From contig NZ_LMWH01000150.1 of NCBI RefSeq assembly GCF_001507435.1, positions 1-64,000 on the forward strand: a stretch of DNA of 64,000 bases, given 5' to 3'. Positions 35,306 through 43,166 of this stretch are shown piece by piece (positions within the stretch are counted from its first letter, which is position 1; each line of letters starts with the position of its first letter). The stretch is from Streptomyces sp. NRRL F-5122. Lineage in GTDB: Bacteria; Actinomycetota; Actinomycetes; Streptomycetales; Streptomycetaceae. The position numbers and the translations under genes were made by a program. A model generated the notes under the pieces. It was not told the origin of the DNA and searched no databases. It worked only from the letters and a program-made list of their open reading frames with translations.

Positions 35306-36706
35306 ATGACTGACAGCTCGGTGGCCGGTCTGTGCCGCCTCACCGTCCGTGCCCCCGCCAAAGTGCTCGACCTCGCGGTGCCCGCCGACGTCCCCGTCGC
35401 CGATCTCCTTCCGATCCTGCTGCAGTACGCGGGCGAGGAACTGGAGGAGAGCGGCCTCGACCACGGCGGCTGGGTGCTCCAACGCCCCGGCGGCCGCCCG
35501 CTGGACGAGGAGGGCACGCTGGAGACCCTGGACCTCAAGGACGGCGAGGTCCTCCATCTGCGCCCGCACACCGAGGCACTGCCCGAGGTACGTCTGGACG
35601 ATCTGGTCGACGGCATCGCCGGTGTCACCCGGGACACGCTGCACGGCTGGAGCACCGAGTCGAGCCGCCGTCTGCTGCGCGCCCTGGTCGTCGTCACCGT
35701 ACTGACCGGCCTGGGAGTCCTCGCCTGGCCCGCCGGCCCGGCCGCGGCCCGGGCCGTCACCGCGGGCGTGGCCGGTCTGCTGCTGCTCGCCGGTGCCGCC
35801 TCCGCCGGGCGCGCGGTGGGCGACGCGGCGGGCGGGGCGACGCTCGGATTCCTGGCCGCGCCCAGCCTGGCGCTGGCCGGCTGGCTGCTGCCGGGCGGTG
35901 AGATAGCCGGCCCCGACGCCCACCATGTGCTCGGCGCCCGGCTGCTGGCCGCGGGAGCCGCGGGAGCCGGTGGCGCGGTGCTCGCCCTGGCGGCGGTGGC
36001 GGTGTACACCCCGTTCTTCCTCGCCGGTGCCGTGGTGGCGGTCGCCGCCGCGGTCGCGGGCGTCCTGATGAGCGTGCTGGATCTGTCCGTCGACGCGGCC
36101 GCGGCGGCGGTCGCGGCGGTCGTCGTGCTCTTCGGCGGTTTTGTGCCGGCCCTGTCCTTCCGGCTGTCGGGCATGCGGATGCCCGCGCTGCCGACGAGCC
36201 CCCAGCAGCTCCAGGAGGGCATCGAGCCCTACCGCGGCTCGGACGTCGCCACCCGCACGGAACTGGCGAGCGGCTGGATGACCGCGCTGTACGGGGCGAC
36301 CGGTGTCGTCTGCGCGGGCTGCCTGGTCGCGCTCGCCCGGCGGCCCAGCCTGCCCGAGGCGCTCACCGCGCTCGCCCTGTCGCTGCTTCTGCTGCTGCAC
36401 GGGCGGGGCATGGTCAACGCCGGGCAGCGGCTCACGCTGGTGGTGCCGGGCGCCTGGGGCGTGTTCCTGCTGGCCTTCCAGACCGCCGCCACACTGGACG
36501 CGGCCGAGCGGCCCACCCTCGTCGCGGGGCTGCTCGCCCTCGCCGCCGTACTGGCGATCGCGTCCTGGACGATCCCTGGCCGGCGCATGGCACCGTACTG
36601 GGGCCGCGCCGCCGAACTGTTCCATTCCCTGCTGGCGATCGGCCTGTTGCCGCTGACGCTGTGGGTGCTCGGCGTCTTCGGCGCCCTGCGCGCGATCAAC
36701 GGCTGA
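35306..36706 (+). CDS. eccD: type VII secretion channel protein EccD
   Basis: A 466-residue membrane protein. Residues 1-95 form the ubiquitin-like YukD domain (LCRLTVRAPAKVLDLAVPADVPVADLLP and VLQRPGGRPLDEEGTLETLDLKDGEVLHLRP, given in parts). About eleven hydrophobic helices follow, the known EccD topology that forms the membrane vestibule. The C-terminal GRRMAPYWGRAAELFHSLL precedes the last helix. It starts 177 bp from the divergent eccC and is followed after 30 bp by eccB, so the two share a transcript. Confidence 0.93.
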   Translation: MTDSSVAGLCRLTVRAPAKVLDLAVPADVPVADLLPILLQYAGEELEESGLDHGGWVLQRPGGRPLDEEGTLETLDLKDGEVLHLRPHTEALPEVRLDDLVDGIAGVTRDTLHGWSTESSRRLLRALVVVTVLTGLGVLAWPAGPAAARAVTAGVAGLLLLAGAASAGRAVGDAAGGATLGFLAAPSLALAGWLLPGGEIAGPDAHHVLGARLLAAGAAGAGGAVLALAAVAVYTPFFLAGAVVAVAAAVAGVLMSVLDLSVDAAAAAVAAVVVLFGGFVPALSFRLSGMRMPALPTSPQQLQEGIEPYRGSDVATRTELASGWMTALYGATGVVCAGCLVALARRPSLPEALTALALSLLLLLHGRGMVNAGQRLTLVVPGAWGVFLLAFQTAATLDAAERPTLVAGLLALAAVLAIASWTIPGRRMAPYWGRAAELFHSLLAIGLLPLTLWVLGVFGALRAING

Positions 36707-36736
36707 CCGGCGGACCAGAGGGGATCGAGAGGCACC

Positions 36737-38293
36737 ATGCAGTCCAAGCGCGACCAGGTGCAGGCGCACGCATTCGTCATGAGCCGGCTGACCTCCGGCA
36801 TGCTGCTGGCCGACCCGGACGCCCCGGAGAGCCCACTCGGGCGCACCACACGCGGCGTTGTCATCGGCACCGTCATCGCCGTGGTGATCTCGGCGGCCGC
36901 CGTGGTCTACGGGCTGATCAACCCCGGGGGCAACGACTCCTGGCGCACCTCGAACGGTCTCATCGTCAACAAGGAGACGGGGGGCCGGTTCCTGTACGTG
37001 GACGGCCGCCTCAGACCGGTCCGCAACTATGCCTCGGCGCTGCTGATCGGCGGCTCCGACCTCAAGACGACCGATGTGCGCACCGCGTCGCTGCGCGACA
37101 CCCCGGTCGGCGCACCCGTCGGCATCCCGGGTGCCCCGGACTCCGTACCGGAAGCAGGCGACCTGGACGGCGGCCCCTGGCAGGTCTGTTCGGCCGTCGC
37201 CACCGTGGACAGCACGGCGGGCACGCGCACGGCCGCGCTGACCACTCTGGTCGCCGGCGCCCCCACGGACGGCACCGGGGTGGGCGCGGACCGGGGCATC
37301 GTGGCGACGGGGCCCGACAGGGCGACGTACCTGGTGTGGCGGGGCAGCCGGCTGCGGCTCGACAAGACGTCGGGCGCCGCCGTGTCCCTCGGCTACGGAT
37401 CGGTGACCCCGCGCCCGGTGTCCGCGGCCTTCCTCGACGCCCTGGTCTCCGGACCCGACCTGGCAGCGCCCGCGGTGCCCGGCCGCGGCTCCTCGGGGCC
37501 GTCGCTGGGCGGCCGGGCGAGCAAGGTGGGCCAGGTGTTCCAGGTGCGGGTGCCCGGCTCCGACTCCCAGTACTACCTGCTGCGCAGCGAGGGCCTGGTG
37601 CCGCTGACCGACACCGGCGCCGCGCTCGTGCTCGGTGACCCGGCCACCCGCAAGGAGGCCTACGGCGGTGCGGCGCCCACGTCCGCCGTCATCGGTGCGG
37701 CGGCACTCAAGGAGCACGCCGCACCGGGCAGCGAGGGGCGCTCCCCTGCCTCGGCGGGCCTCCCGGACTCCCCGCCGCACGCGGTCGACGTGCCGGAGGG
37801 CTCGTCGGCCTGTGCCAGGGTGCAGCCCGGTGACGGCGGTACCCGGGTCACCACGGTGCTGGTGCCCGCGGGCTCGCTCGCCCCGGTCGTCCAGGCGGAC
37901 TCCCAGCAGGCGACGGCGGCCTGTGTGCGGGTGGACGCCACCGTCGTACGTCCGGGCCACGGTGTGCTGGTACGGGCGCTCGGCGGGAACGGCGCGACGG
38001 TCGGCGACACGACGTACCTGGTCGCGGACAACGGGGTGAAGTACCGCGTGCCGACGGCGGCGGCGCTCCAGTCCCTCGGGTACACGCAGGGCGATGTGGA
38101 GGCGCTGCCCTCGCCCCTGCTGTCGATGCTGCCCTCGGGCCCGGACCTCAGTCAGCAGGCGGCCGTCGGCGGGACCGGCGCGGTGACCACACCGCCGGGC
38201 TGCGCGCCGGGCGGTGATCGCCTCGGCGCGGCGCTCGGTGGACTCGGCACGGCGGCCGGGGGTTCTCTGACCGCCACATTGCCGGGACGTTAA
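36737..38293 (+). CDS. eccB: type VII secretion protein EccB
   Basis: A 518-residue protein: a cytoplasmic N-terminus (MQSKRDQVQAHAFVMSRLTSGML, the family start), one transmembrane helix at about residues 40-61, and a large extracytoplasmic repeat domain (GRFLYVDGRLRPVRNYASALLI, PGSDSQYYLLRSEGLVPLTD, YLVADNGVKYRVPTA). EccB is a core component of the ESX membrane complex and makes the periplasmic-side assembly. It lies 30 bp after eccD and 115 bp before the first WXG100 gene. No EccE gene is present, as in other Streptomyces systems. Confidence 0.93.
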   Translation: MQSKRDQVQAHAFVMSRLTSGMLLADPDAPESPLGRTTRGVVIGTVIAVVISAAAVVYGLINPGGNDSWRTSNGLIVNKETGGRFLYVDGRLRPVRNYASALLIGGSDLKTTDVRTASLRDTPVGAPVGIPGAPDSVPEAGDLDGGPWQVCSAVATVDSTAGTRTAALTTLVAGAPTDGTGVGADRGIVATGPDRATYLVWRGSRLRLDKTSGAAVSLGYGSVTPRPVSAAFLDALVSGPDLAAPAVPGRGSSGPSLGGRASKVGQVFQVRVPGSDSQYYLLRSEGLVPLTDTGAALVLGDPATRKEAYGGAAPTSAVIGAAALKEHAAPGSEGRSPASAGLPDSPPHAVDVPEGSSACARVQPGDGGTRVTTVLVPAGSLAPVVQADSQQATAACVRVDATVVRPGHGVLVRALGGNGATVGDTTYLVADNGVKYRVPTAAALQSLGYTQGDVEALPSPLLSMLPSGPDLSQQAAVGGTGAVTTPPGCAPGGDRLGAALGGLGTAAGGSLTATLPGR

Positions 38294-38339
38294 GGAAGTT
38301 GAACAACAACACGCGCAAGGAACACGTTTTCGCGGCGCG

Positions 38340-38369
38340 TTGCTCCACTACCTGAAGCAACTCTAATCT
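38340..38369 (+). promoter_or_regulatory. putative promoter of the WXG100/effector run
   Basis: TTGCTC (38340-38345) and TAATCT (38364-38369) are 18 bp apart, 40 bp upstream of the first WXG100 start, within an unusually AT-rich 115-bp spacer. GTTGC/GCAAC also forms a small inverted repeat between the hexamers. Assigned by hexamer match and spacing only. Confidence 0.45.
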
Positions 38370-38408
38370 CACCAGAAGCAGATCATTCGTTCGACGGAAA
38401 GGCGAACC

Positions 38409-38750
38409 ATGGCAGGCGATGGCCAGCAGTCAAGCGAACAGGCCACTCGGAACGGCATCCAGGCTCTGGAGTCGGCCTTCTCCGGAATCATGAAGTCGCG
38501 GCAGGACGTGGACGGCACCCGCGCCACCCTGTCCAGCGGTTACCAGGGCAGCGACGGCGGCCAGTACGGACAGCTCCTGCAGCAGTGGGACGAACAGGTC
38601 AACGTCATCCTGCGGAACCTGGAAGACATGGTCGACAAGCTCAACACGAGCCTGGTGGAGCACGGCAAGACGCAGGGCTCCTCCAACGACGCGATCAACC
38701 AGGCGTACAACTCCTCCGACGCGGTCTTCCACCAGCTCACCGGGTCCTGA
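38409..38750 (+). CDS. WXG100-family protein, YxG variant
   Basis: A 113-residue helical-hairpin protein. The turn has Y45-Q46-G47 (SSGYQGSDGGQYGQLLQQW) where WXG100 proteins usually have Trp-x-Gly. The C-terminus carries Y-x3-D (YNSSD, residues 100-104), the double-Tyr/acid secretion signal of ESX substrates. It has a GGAAAGGCG ribosome site and is followed by a second WXG100 gene 49 bp away, so the two probably form the EsxA/EsxB-type heterodimer that is exported by the EccBCD machine and binds EccC domain 3. Confidence 0.92.
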   Translation: MAGDGQQSSEQATRNGIQALESAFSGIMKSRQDVDGTRATLSSGYQGSDGGQYGQLLQQWDEQVNVILRNLEDMVDKLNTSLVEHGKTQGSSNDAINQAYNSSDAVFHQLTGS

Positions 38751-38799
38751 CCCGGCCCCGCACCACGTCCCTGCACCGACGACCGAGACGAGACCCCCC

Positions 38800-39123
38800 A
38801 TGTCCGACAACCTGACCGACGGCTACATCTACGTCGACTACCGCCACATGGAGAACGCGGCCGACGACATGGTCCAGCAGACCAGGGCCATCGCGACCAC
38901 GCTGTCCTCGCTCGAGGCGGAACTGAGCGAGCTGAAGAAGACCTGGTACGGCTCGGACGCCGAGGTCTACACGCAGAAGCAGGCGGCCTGGGACCAGGCG
39001 GTCAAGAACATGGAGCAGCTGCTGAACTCGCACGCGAGCCTCCTGACGGACATCTCCGGCAACTACAAGTACAGCGAGAACTCGCTGTCGCAGATGTGGT
39101 CCGAGGTCCAGATCGGCCGCTGA
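38800..39123 (+). CDS. WXG100-family protein
   Basis: A 107-residue helical protein with the canonical W49-Y50-G51 turn (LKKTWYGSDAEVY) between two amphipathic helices. YKYSE at 89-93... gives a C-terminal Y-x3-E signal (Y89, E93). It is the likely partner of the YxG protein just upstream. Both would be secreted together through the type VII apparatus. Confidence 0.93.
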   Translation: MSDNLTDGYIYVDYRHMENAADDMVQQTRAIATTLSSLEAELSELKKTWYGSDAEVYTQKQAAWDQAVKNMEQLLNSHASLLTDISGNYKYSENSLSQMWSEVQIGR

Positions 39124-39220
39124 GCCACCACGCGTACCGACACCCCGCCGTTCGCCGTCCGGCCGCAGCGTCGCGACGGCGGACCCGGCACATCAGCAGC
39201 ACGCAGAGCAGGAGGATGCC

Positions 39221-39673
39221 ATGGCGGACCTGACACATCTGGATTCCCAGGGACTCCAGGCGTTCCTCGACGGGGACGTGGCCGATTTCATCACCGCGCT
39301 GGAGCAGATCCGCAAGGACGACCCCGCGGGCGCACAGGCGCTCAAGAGCCTCCTGGACGGCCGCAACACGCCCGACACCCTCCAGGAGAACCCCTTCCTG
39401 GCCATCGGGCTCATGGCCGGCACCGACGACGTGCACGGCGCCAGCCTGATCTCCAAGGTGAAGGACGAGGCCCAGTCCGTCGACGACATCTTCGCGGCGC
39501 AGCGGACCCTCTTCAAGGACATCGACTCCGACGTGCGGGAAACCATCAGGACGCTGCTGAAGACCCAGGGCAGCAGCCTGACGTCGATCGACGGGGAGAA
39601 ACTGCTCGACATCTTCTCCGACGTCGACAGCGACCTGAGCGACACGGGTGGTTCGCAGAGCAACACCCACTAG
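39221..39673 (+). CDS. small helical protein of the type VII locus
   Basis: A 150-residue acidic protein with no hydrophobic membrane segment, mostly predicted helix (FLDGDVADFITALEQIRKDDPAGAQALKSLLDG and VRETIRTLLKTQGSSLTSIDGEKLLDIF, in parts). No WxG turn and no named family are recognised. A good AGGAGG lies six to seven bases before its ATG. It is flanked by WXG100 genes and the 855-residue substrate-like protein on the same strand, so it is most likely a co-secreted partner or a chaperone for this system. Confidence 0.75.
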   Translation: MADLTHLDSQGLQAFLDGDVADFITALEQIRKDDPAGAQALKSLLDGRNTPDTLQENPFLAIGLMAGTDDVHGASLISKVKDEAQSVDDIFAAQRTLFKDIDSDVRETIRTLLKTQGSSLTSIDGEKLLDIFSDVDSDLSDTGGSQSNTH

Positions 39674-39737
39674 CCACCCGGCCTCTGCCGGGCGGCGCCC
39701 GCCCACCGTCCCCCCCACCTCCGCGGAGCCTTGAGCG

Positions 39738-42305
39738 ATGCCAGCCACCAACGACGCCGACGACTACTGGGGCAAGGCCGTCACCCTCTACACCGGCTTC
39801 CCCATGCCCAGCCGGAAGACGCTGTTCGACAAGCTCAAGAGCAAGGAGGGCATCCCGCTCTTCCGCATGGACATCCAGTCCATGGGCGTCAGGGCGGTGA
39901 CCGCCGAGGACTACTCGGCCATCAGCGGCTGGATGAAGCACGACGGCGAGGACTACGACCTCGTCTTCTACACCGCCGGCGGTGACGGGGCGCACAGCGG
40001 CGTCGAGATGCACCGGGCGAGGATCGTCCTGATCGGCGTGCCGGTCGACTCCAACAGCAGGGCGCGGCTGCTGGACGCAGGTGAGATGACCTCGGGCGGC
40101 GCGTTCACCGGCCACTACGGCGACCAGTGGGACTCGGGGCCCATGTCGCAGTACGTCAGTGGCGCCAAGGCGGCGCTCGACAAGCTGCTCGCGGACCACA
40201 CGACCCGCGGGTTCGCGTACTCCGGGCTGCCGGTGGCGGACGCCGAGGCGGTGGATCTCAACTCGTTCGAGCGGACCGCTCTCGCCTTCGACCGTGCGGC
40301 CAAGTTCTTCATCGACCACGCGAACATACTCGAGCAGTGGGAGACCTCGCTCGGCAGCGAGCAGGCGTCGTGGAAGGGCCAGGCGGCGGGCGTCTTCTGG
40401 CACCTGGTCCATCAGCTGCGCAAGAACTACGACAGTTATGTGGAACAGCTCGGCGGCGCCGACTACCACTCCGCCCACACCACGGTGAACGGCGTATCCC
40501 CCAAGTCGAAGTTCGGCGACACCCTGGCGATGGCCCAGCAGCAGCTGGTCACGGAGATCACCAACCTGCAGAACGCCTGGACCACATGGGCGAACTCCCG
40601 GGAGCACGATCCGCACCGGTCGGTGCTGGAACTCCTGGACGACCTGTCCTCGTGGGTGCTGACCAACAACGTGCCCTACATCGACGAGACCACCTCGTAC
40701 GGCGGCGAGACGACGGTCACCAGCTACTCGACACGCGCGGGGTTCCTGGAGAACCACCCGGTCTACGGCAACCTCAACGACATCCAGTCCTGGAAGAAGC
40801 TCGGCGAGGCCGCGGTCACGCGCTGGAACAACTATGTCAACCAGCAGTTGGTGCCGGTCGCCACGCAGTCGCTGTCGACGCTCAACGGCAACTGGATCGA
40901 TGCGGGGACCGAGTTCGAGGACCCGCTGAAGACCAAGGACACCACGTCCCTGTCGGAGTCCTACCAGCAGGAGCAGAACCAGCTCAACCAGGACCAGCTC
41001 AACCAGAATCAGCAGAATCTCAACGACATTCTGAACAACAACCAGCAGAACCTCAACGACGGTCTCAACAACCTCGGAGACAACCTCAACAACCTCGGCA
41101 ACAATCTCAACAACGGGCTCGGGAACATAGGCGACGGGCTGAACAACGGCCTGGGCAACTTCACCAACGGGCTCAACAACAGCCTGGGTGACCTCGGGAA
41201 CAACCTCGGCAACATCCACAGCCTGGCCTCCAACCTCAACGGCCCGCCCGGCTCGGGGCTGAACCTCAACGGCGATCCCGGGGGCCCGAACCCCCTGCTG
41301 AACAACCCGCTCAACCCCCTCGGTGGGAACCCCCTCACCAACCCGGGCGGCGCCACCACGCGACTCAATGCCGACGGCACGCTGACCACGGACTACCCGG
41401 ACGGCAGCAGCACCACGTTCAACCCGGCGACCAGCACGATGACCACCACCTCTCCCGGCGGCAAGGTCACCACCTCACGGCTCAACGCGGGCGACAGTTT
41501 CACCAACCCGGACGGCTCGACGACGACGCTGAACGCCGACGGCACGCTCACCACGAAGTTCCCGGACGGGACGAGCACCACGGTCGACCCGGCCACCGGC
41601 TCGGCGACCACCACCCATCCCGACGGCTCGGTGACCACGACCGACCTCAACGCGGCCCTCGGCTCGGGCGCCGACAACCTCTCCCATCTCACGGACGGGC
41701 ACTCCACAGACGGCCTCAACGGGCTCGACGGTCTCAACGCTCCGTCGTCCCTGCACTCCGGCGGCCTGAACCCGGGATCCCTCGACTCCGGGTCCCTGCA
41801 CTCCGGGTCCCTGAACTCGAGCCTCGACGGTCTCCACGGTGACGACCTGGCCTTCGAGGACTACGACAGCACCCCCTTCACCGGCGGCGCCCTCGGCGCA
41901 CCGGGCGGATCGGCCCTCAACGCGGGCAGCGCCGCCGCCCCGCCCACCGGCGGCACCCCGCTCAACCCCGGCGGTCTCGGCGGGATGGGCGGCGCCGGCA
42001 ACCAGTCGAACAACGAGCGTGTCCGCAAGGTGCTGGACGAGACCGGTGGCGCCTCGCTGCGCCGCCCGACCGTCTCCCGGGCGGCGTCGGGCGGGGAAGA
42101 GGAGGAGCGGGAGATGGTCCTGACCCGCGGCTCGACCCCCACCACGAGTTCGCCGTACTACCCGATGGGCGGCGGTGGTTCCCCGGCAGGCCAGGGGGCC
42201 CAGACCACCGAGAGCGGTGACCGCGAGCGGTCCAGCTGGGTGCCCGAGGACGAGGACGTCTGGGGCACCGACGAGGGCGGCGCCCCGGCGGTGATCGGCC
42301 GATGA
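39738..42305 (+). CDS. 855-residue WXG-containing T7SS substrate-like protein with Asn/Leu repeats
   Basis: The N-terminal 390 residues are mixed alpha/beta then helical, with a W212-K-G turn (SEQASWKGQAAGVFWHLV) like a WXG100 hairpin. Residues about 411-498 are an Asn/Leu/Gly-rich stretch repeating LNNLGDNLNNLGNNLNN-type units. Residues about 543-638 repeat the pattern LNADGTLTT-PDGSTTT three to four times. The rest is Ser/Gly/Leu-rich, ending in PEDEDVWGTDEGGAP. No signal peptide or membrane segment. It looks like a long secreted substrate or surface structural protein of the type VII system. The stop overlaps the next gene by ATGA, so translation is coupled. Confidence 0.8.
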   Translation: MPATNDADDYWGKAVTLYTGFPMPSRKTLFDKLKSKEGIPLFRMDIQSMGVRAVTAEDYSAISGWMKHDGEDYDLVFYTAGGDGAHSGVEMHRARIVLIGVPVDSNSRARLLDAGEMTSGGAFTGHYGDQWDSGPMSQYVSGAKAALDKLLADHTTRGFAYSGLPVADAEAVDLNSFERTALAFDRAAKFFIDHANILEQWETSLGSEQASWKGQAAGVFWHLVHQLRKNYDSYVEQLGGADYHSAHTTVNGVSPKSKFGDTLAMAQQQLVTEITNLQNAWTTWANSREHDPHRSVLELLDDLSSWVLTNNVPYIDETTSYGGETTVTSYSTRAGFLENHPVYGNLNDIQSWKKLGEAAVTRWNNYVNQQLVPVATQSLSTLNGNWIDAGTEFEDPLKTKDTTSLSESYQQEQNQLNQDQLNQNQQNLNDILNNNQQNLNDGLNNLGDNLNNLGNNLNNGLGNIGDGLNNGLGNFTNGLNNSLGDLGNNLGNIHSLASNLNGPPGSGLNLNGDPGGPNPLLNNPLNPLGGNPLTNPGGATTRLNADGTLTTDYPDGSSTTFNPATSTMTTTSPGGKVTTSRLNAGDSFTNPDGSTTTLNADGTLTTKFPDGTSTTVDPATGSATTTHPDGSVTTTDLNAALGSGADNLSHLTDGHSTDGLNGLDGLNAPSSLHSGGLNPGSLDSGSLHSGSLNSSLDGLHGDDLAFEDYDSTPFTGGALGAPGGSALNAGSAAAPPTGGTPLNPGGLGGMGGAGNQSNNERVRKVLDETGGASLRRPTVSRAASGGEEEEREMVLTRGSTPTTSSPYYPMGGGGSPAGQGAQTTESGDRERSSWVPEDEDVWGTDEGGAPAVIGR

Positions 42306-42814
42306 CGGGGACGCGGGACGCGGGGGGCGCCGGCCGCAGGGAGCCGGCCGAGCCCCTGTCGGTGCAGCAGCGCCTGGCCGAGGCGATGGCCGAGCTGGAG
42401 ACCGTGCAGGCCGGCGTGGCGCGCGCGGAGGAGGAACTGCGGAACGCGACGGTCACCGTGCGGTCCCGGGACCGTGCGGTGGAGGTCACCGTCGGCCCGC
42501 AGGGCGAGCTGACCGGACTGAAGTTCCTGGACGGCAAGTACCGCACCATGGCCGCGGCCGAACTCGCCGCCAGCGTGCTGGAGTCCGCCGGACAGGCCCG
42601 TACGCAGATGTCCCGCCGTGTGATGGAGACGTTCAAGCCCTTCACCGAACCCAGCACCACGGTGCCGGAGCTCACGGGGGTCGACGTCGACTGGGCGCGG
42701 ATCTTCGGGCCCGGGGTGCTGGAGGAGCCGGAGACCGCCACGGGCCGCGGCGGCGACCGCCGGCTGCGGGACGAGATCGACGAGGACGCGGAGGACGAGG
42801 CGAACCATGGCTGA
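42302..42814 (+). CDS. YbaB/EbfC-family protein of the type VII operon
   Basis: A 170-residue protein with the YbaB/EbfC fold: an N-terminal helix (LAEAMAELETVQAGVARAEEEL), strands ATVTVRSRDRAVEVTVGPQGELTGLKF, and a C-terminal helix AELAASVLESAGQARTQM. YbaB is a nucleoid-associated dimer, but copies in T7SS loci are thought to serve secretion, perhaps as EspD/EspH-like chaperones. An acidic tail ends the protein. Start and stop overlap neighbours (ATGA at 42302, 8 bp at 42807), which ties it to the flanking substrate genes. Confidence 0.85.
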   Translation: MTGTRDAGGAGRREPAEPLSVQQRLAEAMAELETVQAGVARAEEELRNATVTVRSRDRAVEVTVGPQGELTGLKFLDGKYRTMAAAELAASVLESAGQARTQMSRRVMETFKPFTEPSTTVPELTGVDVDWARIFGPGVLEEPETATGRGGDRRLRDEIDEDAEDEANHG

Positions 42815-43160
42815 CGAGAACTCCTACTTCGCCGACCCTGCCCGCATCCAGGGCGGGGTCCGGCAGATCGACCAGATCAGCTCCATCGCCCGGGAGATGA
42901 TGAGGGACTTCGTGAACGAGGTGAATCTGACCCGGGACTGGCCGGGCACCAGTGACAGCTTCGCCAAGGAAGTCGTCCCGCAGGAGCACAAGGAGCGCGA
43001 GAGCACGAGCGACACCGGGCAGGCACTGGCCGATGCCGTCGTCTCCGTCGCCGACGGCACGACGGCCAACCTGAAGAACATCCTCACCACCCAGGGCGGG
43101 AACCTCGACGCCATCCACGAGTCGTCCGGCCGCGGGAACACCACGGGTGGAAGGCACTGA
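42807..43160 (+). CDS. WXG100-like protein preceding the giant gene
   Basis: A 117-residue helical protein with a W45-P46-G47 turn (LTRDWPGTSDSF) between two helices, so it is a WXG100-type partner. No C-terminal Y-x3-D/E signal is seen; the tail is Gly/Arg/His-rich. It ends six bases before the start of the 16-kb gene, and its start overlaps the YbaB-like gene. The position suggests that it pairs with the helical N-terminus of the giant protein, as PE pairs with PPE. Confidence 0.85.
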   Translation: MADENSYFADPARIQGGVRQIDQISSIAREMMRDFVNEVNLTRDWPGTSDSFAKEVVPQEHKERESTSDTGQALADAVVSVADGTTANLKNILTTQGGNLDAIHESSGRGNTTGGRH

Positions 43161-43166
43161 GCCTCC

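Noticed and set aside
41000..41240. Asn/Leu-codon repeats considered as a CRISPR-like or DNA repeat array
   Set aside because: The repeats follow codon frame and vary as protein repeats; no spacers of fixed length.
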